Both the position numbers and the translations under genes were made by a program. 64,000 nt of DNA from Sphingobium sp. OAS761 (lineage in GTDB: Bacteria > Pseudomonadota > Alphaproteobacteria > Sphingomonadales > Sphingomonadaceae), in assembly GCF_024168485.1 (NCBI RefSeq), contig NZ_JALJVY010000007.1, positions 62,001 through 126,000 on the forward strand, given 5' to 3'. This document shows, one piece after another, positions 29,241 through 38,505 of this stretch. Below the pieces are notes generated by a model, which worked only from the letters and a program-made list of their open reading frames with translations, did no database searches and was not told where the DNA came from. How positions within the stretch are numbered: position 1 is the stretch's first letter; each line of letters begins with the position of its first letter.

Positions 29241-30809
29241 TCAGGCTTCCTCTTCGAACCAGTGGGCGCGCGCGGCCATGATGATCTCATTGCCCTGTTC
29301 GTCCGACAGGCCGTAGGCCGCGAGCACACCGCCCTTGTCCTCCGACGTCTCGCTCTTGCGGCGGCGCGGATCGACACGCTTTTTCTGCACCAGTTCGTCG
29401 GTGGCGAGATCGGCCAGATCGTCCAGCGTCCTGATGCCCGCCTTGCCGAGCGTGACCAGCATCGCTTCGGTCAGGTGCGGCATGTCGGCCAGCGCATCCT
29501 CGACGCCCAGCGCCCGGCGCTCTTCGCGTGCGGCGGCCTCGCGGCGTTCCAGCGCTTCCTGCGCACGGCTCTGAAGCTCGGCGGCCAGTTCCTCGTCGAA
29601 ACCCTCGATCGAGGCGAGCTCGTCAACCTCGACATAGGCGACTTCCTCAAGCTCGCCGAAGCCTTCCGCCACAAGGAGCTGCGACAATGTTTCGTCGACG
29701 TCGAGTTCGTTCTGGAACATTTCGGAGCGCTGGATGAATTCCTTCTGGCGCTTCTCCGATGCGTCGGCCTCGGTCATGATGTCGATGGCCTTGCCGGTCA
29801 GCTGGCTGGCGAGGCGGACATTCTGGCCGCGACGGCCAATGGCGAGGCTGAGCTGATCGTCGGGGACGACGACCTCGATCCGCTCTTCTTCCTCGTCGAT
29901 GACGACGCGGGCGACCTGCGCGGGCTGAAGCGCGTTGACCACGAAAGTCGCGGTGTCCTCGCTCCAGGGGATGATGTCGATCTTCTCGCCCTGCATTTCC
30001 TGCACGACGGCCTGCACGCGGCTGCCCTTCATGCCGACGCAGGCGCCGACGGGGTCGATGCTGCTGTCGCGGCTGATCACGCCGATCTTGGCGCGGCTGC
30101 CCGGATCGCGCGCGGCCGCCATGATCGTGATGACGCCATCGTAGATTTCGGGGACTTCCTGCGCGAACAGCTTCTTCATGAATTCGGGATGCGCGCGGCT
30201 GAGGAAAATCTGCGGGCCACGATTTTCGCGGCGGACGTTAAGCACGACCGAACGGATGCGGTCGCCCACGCGGACGACCTCGCGCGGAATCTGCTGATCG
30301 CGGCGGATGACGCCCTCGGCACGACCGAGATTGACGACGACATGGCCGAATTCGACCGACTTGACGACGCCGGTGATGATCTCGCCCACGCGGTCCTTAT
30401 ATTCCTCATACTGACGCTCGCGCTCGGCGTCGCGGACCTTCTGGAAGATCACCTGCTTGGCGGACTGGGCGTCGATACGGCCCAGGTCGATGGCGGGCAG
30501 CGGGTCAACGATGAAGTCGCCGATCACGGCGTCCTTCTTCAGCTTCTGCCCCTGCTTGAGGTCGACCTGCTTGAAATAATCCTCGACCACCTCGACCACC
30601 TCGACGACGCGCCACAGGCGCAGGTCGCCGCTGTCGGGATCGAGCTTGGCGCGAATGTCGTTCTCGGCGCCGTAGCGGGCACGCGCGGCGCGCTGGATCG
30701 CGTCTTCCATCGCCTCGATGACGATGGCCTTGTCGATCATCTTCTCGCTCGCCACCGAATTGGCGATCGCGATCAGCTCGGCCTTGTTGGCGGAAATGGC
30801 GTTGGCCAT
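29241..30809 (-). CDS. nusA: Transcription termination/antitermination factor NusA
   Basis: NusA binds RNA polymerase and nascent RNA and modulates pausing, termination and antitermination. The 522-residue protein has the N-terminal polymerase-binding domain (VASEKMIDKAIVIEAMEDAI), S1 (GEIITGVVKSVEFGHVVVNL), KH1/KH2 (DPVGACVGMKGSRVQAVVQE and LSLAIGRRGQNVRLASQLTG) and C-terminal helix-hairpin-helix acidic repeats (LVAEGFGELEEVAYVEVDEL; LVTLGKAGIRTLDDLADLAT). It follows rimP by 14 bases in the conserved rimP-nusA-infB operon. Confidence 0.97.
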   Translation of the reverse strand: MANAISANKAELIAIANSVASEKMIDKAIVIEAMEDAIQRAARARYGAENDIRAKLDPDSGDLRLWRVVEVVEVVEDYFKQVDLKQGQKLKKDAVIGDFIVDPLPAIDLGRIDAQSAKQVIFQKVRDAERERQYEEYKDRVGEIITGVVKSVEFGHVVVNLGRAEGVIRRDQQIPREVVRVGDRIRSVVLNVRRENRGPQIFLSRAHPEFMKKLFAQEVPEIYDGVITIMAAARDPGSRAKIGVISRDSSIDPVGACVGMKGSRVQAVVQEMQGEKIDIIPWSEDTATFVVNALQPAQVARVVIDEEEERIEVVVPDDQLSLAIGRRGQNVRLASQLTGKAIDIMTEADASEKRQKEFIQRSEMFQNELDVDETLSQLLVAEGFGELEEVAYVEVDELASIEGFDEELAAELQSRAQEALERREAAAREERRALGVEDALADMPHLTEAMLVTLGKAGIRTLDDLADLATDELVQKKRVDPRRRKSETSEDKGGVLAAYGLSDEQGNEIIMAARAHWFEEEA

Positions 30810-30823
30810 GTCGTTACGAACCC

Positions 30824-31348
30824 TTATTCCTCGGTTTCAAAGTCGTCCGCCCCTTCGGAAGAGAGCGGCATGGTAGCAGAAATCAGACGGTCGGTCAGCA
30901 CCAGCTTCGCGTCGCCCACCAGCGCAAAGGGGATGACGACATCGCCGGCCTTCGCGTCCGTGAAAAGAATGTCGTCGCCCTGCACGCCGTTCAGCGTGCC
31001 GCGAAACGCCTTGCGCCCCGACACGACCTCGGTCGCGGCGATCTTCGCCTCATGCCCGGCCCATTCCTGAAAGTCGTGGAGACGGGTAAGCGGCCGGTCG
31101 ATGCCGGGCGAGCTGACTTCCAGGCGATAGGCTTCCTCGATCGGATCGACCTCGTCCAGCACATCCGAGAGGCGGCGCGAAATGGTGGCGCAATCCTCGA
31201 TGACAAGCTGCTTCGTCCTGGGGTCTTCCGCCATGATCTGAAGCGTGTGGTCCTCGCCCGACCCGAAAAGCTTGATGCGCACAAGGTCGAAGCCCAAAGC
31301 CTTCACCTCGGGTTCGATCAGCGCAGTCAGTTCGGCGATGTCCGCCAT
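30824..31348 (-). CDS. rimP: Ribosome maturation factor RimP
   Basis: RimP assists 30S subunit maturation. I place the start at ATG 31348, preceded by CTGGAGAC with good spacing; a TTG 15 bases upstream is less likely. The 174-residue protein has ELTALIEPEVKALGFDLVRI, EDCATISRRLSDVLDEVDPI and YRLEVSSPGIDRPLTRLHDF, the family hallmarks, and a C-terminal SH3-like part. It is the first gene of the minus-strand run; the operon promoter should lie in 31350-31530, shared with the divergent dehydrogenase gene. Confidence 0.96.
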   Translation of the reverse strand: MADIAELTALIEPEVKALGFDLVRIKLFGSGEDHTLQIMAEDPRTKQLVIEDCATISRRLSDVLDEVDPIEEAYRLEVSSPGIDRPLTRLHDFQEWAGHEAKIAATEVVSGRKAFRGTLNGVQGDDILFTDAKAGDVVIPFALVGDAKLVLTDRLISATMPLSSEGADDFETEE

Positions 31349-31534
31349 GCGGTCTCCAGACAAGAATGTGCAACCTCACGCCGCCGCGAGCATCTGCCCG
31401 CGACCCCGACATGTTTGACGATGTAAGGAAGCAGGGCGGATATAGGCGGGGTGCGGGAAATCTGCAACAATATTCGTTGCGACACATTATTCCCGCATAT
31501 CGGCCCACGCCGTCCTGCCGAAATGGAGACAGAG

Positions 31535-32668
31535 ATGCGTTACCTATCCGCCGCCGCCCTGCCGCTCATCCTGATCGCCTGTTCCGCCGACGACGCCACC
31601 GGGCAGGCCGCGCCGTCCCCGGACAAGCCGTTCAAGACGTCGGTGATCGCCGATTTCGATTCGCCCTGGGCAATGACATTCCTGCCGGACGGGCGCGCGC
31701 TGGTGACGGAGAAGGCGGGCGAGATGATCCTGTTCGATCCCGGGAACGGCACGAAAATTCCGGTCGCGGGCATCCCGAAAGCAGACAGCGCAGGGCAAGG
31801 CGCGCTGATGGACGTGGTCCTCTCGCCGACTTTCGCGAAGGACAAGGGGGTCTATTTCAGCTTTTCCGAAGAGCGCGACGGAGTGAAGGGCGTGGCACTG
31901 GCCAAGGGCGCCTTCGAGCAGGCGAGTGACGGCACGACGAAACTGGACGGCGTACAGATCATCTTCCGCGCCAGCCCCTATGTCGACGGCGATGGCCATT
32001 ATTCGGGCCGCATCGCCTTCGCGCCGGACGGAAAATATCTCTTCTTCACCAATGGCGAGCGGCAGAAGTTCGATCCGGCGCAAGACCCCAAGTCGACGCT
32101 GGGCAAGGTGCTGCGCCTAAACCTGGACGGCACACCGGCCGCGGGCAATCCGCTGAGCGCCCAGGGCTTCCACCCCGCCATCTGGTCCTACGGCCATCGC
32201 AACCTGCTCGGCATCGCCTTCGACAAGGACGGGCGCCTGTGGGAACAGGAAATGGGGCCGAAGGGCGGCGACGAGGTCAATCTCATCAAGCCCGGCCTCA
32301 ACTATGGCTATCCCAAAGTGTCGAACGGCAGCCATTATGACGGCCGCGACATTCCCGACCATGCGCCGGGCGACGGGTTCGAGGCACCCAACGTCTGGTG
32401 GAATCCGGTGATCTCGCCCGGCGGCCTGCTCTATTATTCCGGCGATCTCTTTCCGCAGTGGAAAAACTCGCTGTTCATCGGCGGCCTGTCGAGCCAGAGC
32501 CTGGTCCGCGTGAAGCTGGACGGCGACAGGGCGGAAAAGGCCGACCAGTGGGACATGGGCGCCCGCATCCGCGAAGTCGAACAGGGACCGGACGGCGCGC
32601 TTTGGCTGCTGGAAGATGGCGGCAAGGGGTCGCAGGGCAGGATGCTGAAGCTGACGCCCGCATCCTGA
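31535..32668 (+). CDS. PQQ-dependent sugar dehydrogenase-like lipoprotein
   Basis: A 377-residue six-bladed beta-propeller of the soluble aldose (glucose) dehydrogenase type (YliI-like), which oxidises sugars with PQQ in the periplasm. The start ATG 31535 is preceded by GGAG at 31525-31528. The N-terminus is a lipoprotein signal with lipobox LILIACS. Propeller motifs: DSPWAMTFLPDGRALVTEK, HYSGRIAFAPDGKYLFFTNG, WSYGHRNLLGIAFDKDGRLW and EQGPDGALWLLEDG. No PQQ synthesis genes lie in the window. It converges on the TonB receptor gene. Confidence 0.9.
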   Translation: MRYLSAAALPLILIACSADDATGQAAPSPDKPFKTSVIADFDSPWAMTFLPDGRALVTEKAGEMILFDPGNGTKIPVAGIPKADSAGQGALMDVVLSPTFAKDKGVYFSFSEERDGVKGVALAKGAFEQASDGTTKLDGVQIIFRASPYVDGDGHYSGRIAFAPDGKYLFFTNGERQKFDPAQDPKSTLGKVLRLNLDGTPAAGNPLSAQGFHPAIWSYGHRNLLGIAFDKDGRLWEQEMGPKGGDEVNLIKPGLNYGYPKVSNGSHYDGRDIPDHAPGDGFEAPNVWWNPVISPGGLLYYSGDLFPQWKNSLFIGGLSSQSLVRVKLDGDRAEKADQWDMGARIREVEQGPDGALWLLEDGGKGSQGRMLKLTPAS

Positions 32669-32686
32669 CCTGCAACGGCCGTCCGA

Positions 32687-35227
32687 TCAGAAACGCACCG
32701 ACCCGCCGACATAGAAGGTGCGGCCATAGCGTTCGTTCTGCGTGACCCAGTTGCGCACGCCGCCCTGATATTGACGGGTCGGTTCGTCGGTCAGGTTCTG
32801 CCCCTCCGCGAAGAGACGGACATTCTTCGTCAGGTCGAGCCCGATCTTCGCGTCCAGCCGGCGCAGATCGTCATTATACTGGTCGTTGAGCGCATCGTCC
32901 GCGGGCGCGATCAGCGCGCGGCCGGTATGGTGATAGGCGATGGAGGCCTCCACCGGTCCTTTCTGGTAGAAAAGCTGCGCGCCCCACAGCAGCTTCGACT
33001 GTTCAGGAAAGGCGATCGAGCCGCGCCCCGGCATCCGCAGGCTGGCGTCGATCAGGGTGAGGTTCAGGTTGACGCCGAGACCCGACAGCAGGCCGGGCAG
33101 GAAAGTGAATTGCTGCTGATAGGCGGCTTCGATCCCGACGATGTCGCCCCGGTCGGCGTTCAAGGTCTGGCTGAAATTGATCCGGTCATAGCCGACGCCG
33201 CCGAAGCTGCCATCGGTGATGGTGTAGCTTTGCGTGAAGATCGGGTTCCTGATGAACTTGGCGAAGGCGCCGACGCTCAGCAGGCCGCCGGGCGCGAAAT
33301 ACCATTCTCCGGTCATGTCGACGGCGTCGGCGACATAAGGTTTGAGCGCCGGGTTGCCGGTGCTGACATTGAGTTCGCCCTCCCCGTCCGAGGACAGTTC
33401 GCCGCCCGGCGACAGGTCGGAATATTGCGGCCGGCCGACGCTGCGCGAATAGGCGACGCGCAAGACCGTGTTGTCGGACGGGGTGATGCGCACGACCAGG
33501 CTGGGCAGCCAGTCGGTATAGCTGCGGCGGCCGTCGGTCGGCGTCACCACCTCGTCCTCCAGCAGGTAGCCGGTGATGCCGAGCCGGGTATGTTCGACGC
33601 GCAGGCCCGCCGTGACCGCGATCGATCCGAAGTCGAGATTGGCCATGGCGTAGCCCGCCAGTACATCCTCGCTCAGGCTGAAGTCGCCCAGCGTGTCATT
33701 GGCGAGCGTCGTCGCTTCGTTCAGCACGAACTGCGCGCCGCCCAGTTTTCCGTCGGTATAGGCCTTGATCAGATCCTCGCTGATCGCGGGCGTGAGGAGA
33801 TAGCTGCGGCCGTCGCCCAGTTTCACGACGACATCGTCGCCCGACAGGCCCGCCATGGAGAAGCGGTTGGCGCTGCTGCCGCGCCCGTAGACGGCGTTGG
33901 ACGAATTGAAATCCTTGTCCGTCCAGCGGCCGTTCGCGCCGATCTTCACGAAGCTGCCATCACTCAGCGCGGGCAGCTTGCCGGTCAGGTCGACGCGGGC
34001 CTGCCAGGTCTTTTCCAGACCATATTCGTCCTGCGCGCTATATTGGCGAAAACCCATGGCGGAGGGATCGAGATAGCCCTCGACCGGGACGGCGGTATAG
34101 AGCTTGTCGGTGAAATCGACGGCGACATTGCCGGGATTGCCCCGGAACTGCCACAGTTCATTGGGTTCGATGACTTCGTTGCGCGTGTGGGCTGCGCCGA
34201 AATCCAGCGTCCATCTGTCGGCGAATTGCGTGCTGCCCCCCGCCATGAAGGACAGGATCGACTTTTCCTTATATTCGGTGCGCAGGTCCGACCGCTGCTC
34301 GCTGGTGGAGGCGATACCGGTGAGGCCGTTCGCATCCCAGTCGATGTCCGAGAAATCGAGGCGGAAGCGCTGGCGATATTCATCCTCGGTGAATTTCGAA
34401 TAGACGCCGCGCACATAGAGTTGCGTCGCGCCGCCGCGCCAGTCGAGCGAACCGGCCGCGCCGATGCGTTCGCGGCGCAGGCGATAGTCGGTATATTTGA
34501 TGTTCGTGGGCACCGCCCCGCGCGCCGCATCGGCGTCGGGCGCCCAGTCGTCGGGATAGAGGCCGTAGCTGGTGTAGGTGCGGTCGGAATAGCTGGCGCC
34601 CAGCAGGATGCCGAACTGTTCGTCCGCGCCGAACCGCGCGCCCACCGTCGCATCGCCGCGCACCGGACGGTCGTCCTTGCGCAGTTCCTGATAGCCGACC
34701 TGGCCGTTGGCCTGGAAGATGAATGGTCGGTCGAAGTCGAAGGCGGTCTGCGTCACCAGATTGATGGTGGCGCCGATCCCCTGCCCCGTCAGGTCGGCGG
34801 TCTTGACCTTGGCGACCTCCACCCGGTTGAGAAGCTGTCCCGACAGGATGTCCAACGGCAAGGCGCGCGTGTTGCCGTCGGGATTGCCGATCTCGAACCC
34901 GTTGAGCGTATAGCCGTTGAGGCTGGAGGGCACGCCGCGCACCGCAACATAGCGTCCTTCCCCCTGATCATATTGCACGCCGACGCCGGGCAGGCGCTCT
35001 ACCACCTCGGCGACATTCTTGTCGGGCAACTGGCCGATCTCGTCGGCTGCGGCCACGTCGACGATGCCGAGCGCCATCCGCTTTTCCTCGATCGAACGCT
35101 GTTGCTGCGCGCGCTGGCCGGTGACGACGATGGCGTCGCCCTCGCCCCCCGGCGCGGCCTCCTGCGCGTGGGCCGACCCGGCGATGGCAAGAGCAAGCAG
35201 ACTGATCGAACCGGCAAGACAACGCAT
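32687..35227 (-). CDS. TonB-dependent outer membrane receptor
   Basis: An 846-residue outer membrane transporter. The signal peptide MRCLAGSISLLALAIAGSAHA is followed by the plug domain (DKNVAEVVERLPGVGVQYDQ, GVPSSLNGYTLNGFEIGNPD, VEVAKVKTADLTGQGIGATI) and a long beta-barrel rich in aromatic and glycine residues, ending in GRTFYVGGSVRF with the terminal Phe expected for BAM recognition. The RLPGVxVxYDxGEGRYVAVRG pattern is of the sphingomonad type often linked to carbohydrate or other organic substrates rather than siderophores. Substrate not determinable. It is convergent with the sugar dehydrogenase gene. Confidence 0.93.
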   Translation of the reverse strand: MRCLAGSISLLALAIAGSAHAQEAAPGGEGDAIVVTGQRAQQQRSIEEKRMALGIVDVAAADEIGQLPDKNVAEVVERLPGVGVQYDQGEGRYVAVRGVPSSLNGYTLNGFEIGNPDGNTRALPLDILSGQLLNRVEVAKVKTADLTGQGIGATINLVTQTAFDFDRPFIFQANGQVGYQELRKDDRPVRGDATVGARFGADEQFGILLGASYSDRTYTSYGLYPDDWAPDADAARGAVPTNIKYTDYRLRRERIGAAGSLDWRGGATQLYVRGVYSKFTEDEYRQRFRLDFSDIDWDANGLTGIASTSEQRSDLRTEYKEKSILSFMAGGSTQFADRWTLDFGAAHTRNEVIEPNELWQFRGNPGNVAVDFTDKLYTAVPVEGYLDPSAMGFRQYSAQDEYGLEKTWQARVDLTGKLPALSDGSFVKIGANGRWTDKDFNSSNAVYGRGSSANRFSMAGLSGDDVVVKLGDGRSYLLTPAISEDLIKAYTDGKLGGAQFVLNEATTLANDTLGDFSLSEDVLAGYAMANLDFGSIAVTAGLRVEHTRLGITGYLLEDEVVTPTDGRRSYTDWLPSLVVRITPSDNTVLRVAYSRSVGRPQYSDLSPGGELSSDGEGELNVSTGNPALKPYVADAVDMTGEWYFAPGGLLSVGAFAKFIRNPIFTQSYTITDGSFGGVGYDRINFSQTLNADRGDIVGIEAAYQQQFTFLPGLLSGLGVNLNLTLIDASLRMPGRGSIAFPEQSKLLWGAQLFYQKGPVEASIAYHHTGRALIAPADDALNDQYNDDLRRLDAKIGLDLTKNVRLFAEGQNLTDEPTRQYQGGVRNWVTQNERYGRTFYVGGSVRF

Positions 35228-35334
35228 GACCCTGAACCCCCAATGAGATGGGGGGCGGGTATGCCGCTTTCGCTACCGCAGCATGTCCGATGCGTTACGG
35301 CGGAAAGACCCTAATATTATGGATTTGAGACAGA

Positions 35335-35360
35335 CGCCCCGATGCGCCGGCATCGGGGCG
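35335..35360 (-). terminator. Likely terminator after pyrG
   Basis: An 11-bp perfect stem, CGCCCCGATGC (35335-35345) with its complement at 35350-35360 and a 4-base loop, lies 9 bases past the pyrG stop. The following minus-strand bases (GTCTGTCTC) are only moderately T-rich. Confidence 0.6.
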
Positions 35361-35368
35361 AGGGTCGA

Positions 35369-37003
35369 TCAGACCAGCCGGCTCTGCTTGACGGCCGCTT
35401 CGATGAAGCTGGCGAAGAGCGGGTGCGGATCGAACGGCTTGGACTTGAGTTCCGGGTGGAACTGCACGCCCACGAACCAGGGATGGTCGGGCCGCTCGAC
35501 GATTTCCGGCAACATGCCGTCGGGCGACATGCCCGAGAAGATCAGGCCGCCCTTTTCCAGCGGATCGCGATAACCGGCATTTACCTCATAGCGGTGGCGA
35601 TGCCGTTCGCTGATCTCCGTCGTGCCGTATATGCCCGCCACCACGCTGTTGCCGGTCAGGCTGGCGGGATAGGCGCCCAGCCGCATCGTCCCGCCAAGAT
35701 CGGTCTCGGCCGTGCGCTTCTGGAGGCCTTCCTTGCCCATCCATTCGGTGATGAGGCCGACGACCGGTTCGGACGTTTCGCCAAATTCGGTGGTCGACGC
35801 ATTGTCGATGCCGGCGGTGTGGCGCGCGCCTTCGATGCAGGCCATCTGCATGCCGAGGCAGATGCCGAAGAAGGGGACGCCGCGTTCGCGCGCGAAACGG
35901 ACGGAGGCGATCTTGCCTTCCGACCCGCGCACGCCGAAGCCGCCGGGGACGAGGATGCCGTGCATCGGTTCGAGCCGGGCGGCGATGTCCGCGCCCTCTT
36001 CCTCGAACAGTTCGGCATCGATCCACTTGATGTTGACCTTCACCCGGTTGGCGAATCCGCCGTGGGTCAGCGCCTCGTGCAGCGATTTATAGGCGTCGGG
36101 CAGGCCGACATATTTGCCGACGACGCCGATGGTCACCTCGCCCTCGGGATTTTGCTGGCGATCCATGATGTCGGCCCAGCGATCCAGCGACGGTGCGGGC
36201 GCGTCGGCGATCCCGAAGGCGCGCAACACTTCGGCATCCAGCCCTTCGGCATGATATTGGCCGGGGACGGCATAGATGCTCTTTGCGTCGAGCGCGGGAA
36301 TGACCGCTTCGGGACGGACGTTGCAGAAAAGCGCGATCTTGCGCCGCTCGCTCTCGGGCAGCGGATGTTCGCAGCGGCACAGCAATATGTCCGGCTGGAT
36401 GCCGAGCGAGGTCAGTTCGCGCACGCTGTGCTGGGTCGGCTTGGTCTTAAGCTCCCCCGCCGCCGCGATATAGGGGACCAGCGTCACATGGACGAAGATC
36501 GACTGACCGCGATCGAGATCGTTATGAAGCTGGCGGATCGCCTCCATGAAGGGCAGCGATTCGATGTCGCCCACGGTGCCGCCGATTTCGCACAGCACGA
36601 AGTCGAGGTCGTCCGTATCGGCGGTGGCGAAAGCCTTGATCTCGTCGGTGACGTGCGGGATCACCTGCACCGTAGCGCCCAGATAGTCGCCGCGCCGTTC
36701 CCGCGTGATGATGGTCTGGTAGACGCGCCCCTGCGTCACATTGTCGCTCTGGCGCGCGGACACGCCGGTGAATCGCTCATAATGGCCAAGGTCGAGGTCG
36801 GTTTCCGCCCCGTCGTCGGTCACATAGACCTCGCCATGCTGATAGGGCGACATGGTGCCCGGATCGACGTTGAGATAGGGATCGAACTTCCGGATGCGCA
36901 CGCGATAGCCCCGTGCTTGCAGCAGCGCTGCAAGGGATGCGGCCATAAGGCCTTTTCCGAGCGAGGAGACCACGCCGCCGGTTATGAAAATATACCGCGC
37001 CAT
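35369..37003 (-). CDS. pyrG: CTP synthase
   Basis: It converts UTP to CTP with ATP and glutamine. The 544-residue protein has the N-terminal amidoligase domain ([55 protein letters not shown]) and a C-terminal class I glutamine amidotransferase with nucleophile [12 protein letters not shown] (about residue 380) and the catalytic His/Glu near [17 protein letters not shown]. It lies downstream of secG on the same strand, a typical alphaproteobacterial arrangement. Confidence 0.98.
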   Translation of the reverse strand: MARYIFITGGVVSSLGKGLMAASLAALLQARGYRVRIRKFDPYLNVDPGTMSPYQHGEVYVTDDGAETDLDLGHYERFTGVSARQSDNVTQGRVYQTIITRERRGDYLGATVQVIPHVTDEIKAFATADTDDLDFVLCEIGGTVGDIESLPFMEAIRQLHNDLDRGQSIFVHVTLVPYIAAAGELKTKPTQHSVRELTSLGIQPDILLCRCEHPLPESERRKIALFCNVRPEAVIPALDAKSIYAVPGQYHAEGLDAEVLRAFGIADAPAPSLDRWADIMDRQQNPEGEVTIGVVGKYVGLPDAYKSLHEALTHGGFANRVKVNIKWIDAELFEEEGADIAARLEPMHGILVPGGFGVRGSEGKIASVRFARERGVPFFGICLGMQMACIEGARHTAGIDNASTTEFGETSEPVVGLITEWMGKEGLQKRTAETDLGGTMRLGAYPASLTGNSVVAGIYGTTEISERHRHRYEVNAGYRDPLEKGGLIFSGMSPDGMLPEIVERPDHPWFVGVQFHPELKSKPFDPHPLFASFIEAAVKQSRLV

Positions 37004-37040
37004 GGGGGTGGAGGCTTAGCCTTTCGGAACAACAAAGGGC

Positions 37041-37064
37041 AAGCGCGCGAATCCACGCGCGCTT
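37041..37064. other. Strong hairpin between secG and pyrG
   Basis: A 9-bp stem AAGCGCGCG (37041-37049)/CGCGCGCTT (37056-37064). On the minus strand a run of seven Ts precedes the stem and TTGCCCTTT follows, so it is not a textbook terminator in either direction. It may attenuate read-through from secG into pyrG. Confidence 0.4.
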
Positions 37065-37093
37065 AAAAAAAGATCGAAAGATCGGCGACGTTT

Positions 37094-37456
37094 TTAGTTG
37101 GCGAGCGGAACCGCGCCGTTGGACGCGGGCGAATCAGCCGCATTGCCCAGCGGAGCCGCGCCGTTGGCGGCGGGCGCGCCCTGCGTCGCCGGCACCTGCT
37201 TCACCAGCGAGGTATCAATGTCGCTGGGGGCGTGACGCACCGACGCGATAACCGCCATCACAATGGACAGCAGCACGAAGATGCTGGCGAGGATCGTCGT
37301 GGAACGGGTCAGGAAATCCGCCGCGCCGCGTGCCGACATGAAGCCCGCCGGGCTGCCGCCGACGCCCAGGCCGCCGCCTTCCGATTTCTGCATCAGGATG
37401 ACGGTGACCAGCAGGGCCGCCACGATGGCCTGCACGACGAGGAGGAATGTGAACAT
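37094..37456 (-). CDS. secG: Preprotein translocase subunit SecG
   Basis: SecG is the small inner-membrane partner of SecYE. From ATG 37456 the 120-residue protein has two membrane helices (FLLVVQAIVAALLVTVILMQ and TTILASIFVLLSIVMAVIAS) flanking the cytosolic loop KSEGGGLGVGGSPAGFMSAR and GAADFLTRST, which is diagnostic. The periplasmic tail is extended and repetitive (NGAAPLGN then NGAVPLAN, Ala/Asn/Pro-rich), as seen in some sphingomonads. It lies between tpiA and pyrG. Confidence 0.94.
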   Translation of the reverse strand: MFTFLLVVQAIVAALLVTVILMQKSEGGGLGVGGSPAGFMSARGAADFLTRSTTILASIFVLLSIVMAVIASVRHAPSDIDTSLVKQVPATQGAPAANGAAPLGNAADSPASNGAVPLAN

Positions 37457-37562
37457 GCGACGATTTTCTGTCCGGTGATGGAGTGCCTTGGCGCGCACAT
37501 AGCGATGAAGGGACGCGGGGGCAACCGGTGTGAACCGGCGGTGCCCCCCGGCGTCGTTTCGG

Positions 37563-38306
37563 TCAGGCCGCGGCCTGGACGATCGGCGCGAATTTCGCGG
37601 CGGTCAGGCTGGCGCCGCCCACCAGCCCGCCATCGACATCCGCGATCGCCAGCAGTTCCGCGGCATTGTCGCCGTTCATCGAGCCGCCATAGAGGATGCG
37701 CACCGCCTGCGCGGCGTCGCCGATGCGACCGGCCAGCGCGTCGCGCAGCGCCCGGTGCATGGCATCGACCGCATCCATGGTGGGAATGCGGCCGGTGCCG
37801 ATCGCCCAGATGGGTTCATAGGCGATGGCCAGCCAGTCCCCCGCCGCGCCGTCGGGCAGGGACGCGAGCAACTGCGCCGACACCACCGCTTCGGCGTCGC
37901 CCGCGTCGCGCACGTCCAGGCTTTCGCCCACGCACAGAATGACCTTCAGCCCGGCGGCGCGCGCCGCCAGCGCCTTTGCCGCGATGTCGGCGTCGCTTTC
38001 GCCCTGGTCCTGCCGACGCTCGCTATGGCCAACGATGGTCCATGTCGCGCCGGCTTCGGCCAGCATCGCCGCCGACAGGCAGCCGGTGTGGGCACCGCTG
38101 TCCTTCATGTGACAATCCTGCGCCCCGACGAAGGCGCCGCCCTTGCCGGCATCGGCCGCCGCGATCAGCGTCGCGGGCAGGCACAGGCCCACATCGACGC
38201 CCGGATGCGCCGCCGCCAGCGTCCCGATCGCCTCGACCTCGCCCAACTGGGCCTTCATGCCGTTCATCTTCCAGTTGCCAACGACCAGCTTGCGCCTGTC
38301 CGCCAA
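37563..38306 (-). CDS. tpiA: Triosephosphate isomerase
   Basis: It interconverts dihydroxyacetone phosphate and glyceraldehyde 3-phosphate. I choose the TTG at 38306, preceded by AGGGGAAG five bases upstream; this gives 247 residues starting MADRRKLVVGNWKMNG, the normal length. A longer ATG frame from 38375 would add 23 residues without family similarity. Catalytic residues: Lys in NWKMNG, His in IVGHSERRQ and Glu in IAYEPIWAIGTG; the phosphate loop is GGSMNGDNA. It is divergent from ppiD. Confidence 0.96.
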   Translation of the reverse strand: MADRRKLVVGNWKMNGMKAQLGEVEAIGTLAAAHPGVDVGLCLPATLIAAADAGKGGAFVGAQDCHMKDSGAHTGCLSAAMLAEAGATWTIVGHSERRQDQGESDADIAAKALAARAAGLKVILCVGESLDVRDAGDAEAVVSAQLLASLPDGAAGDWLAIAYEPIWAIGTGRIPTMDAVDAMHRALRDALAGRIGDAAQAVRILYGGSMNGDNAAELLAIADVDGGLVGGASLTAAKFAPIVQAAA

Positions 38307-38505
38307 TGTACTTCCCCTTGTGATCCTTGCTGCACGTCGCGACGAACCGTCCGCACCACCCGCCGATGCAGGCATGTCTCCCCGGACGGGCCGGCCGCAC
38401 GGCCCGCGATGGCGGCGCGTCGCGCATTTGTCCAGTCCAAGCCTTGCCGCCGACCCGCTTCACCCCTAAAGCGGGCCGCCATATTTCCGCTGTTCGGATC
38501 ATTTC

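Noticed and set aside
37041..37064. Calling the secG-pyrG hairpin a standard terminator
   Set aside because: The T-run precedes the stem on the transcribed strand instead of following it, so I list it only as a hairpin.
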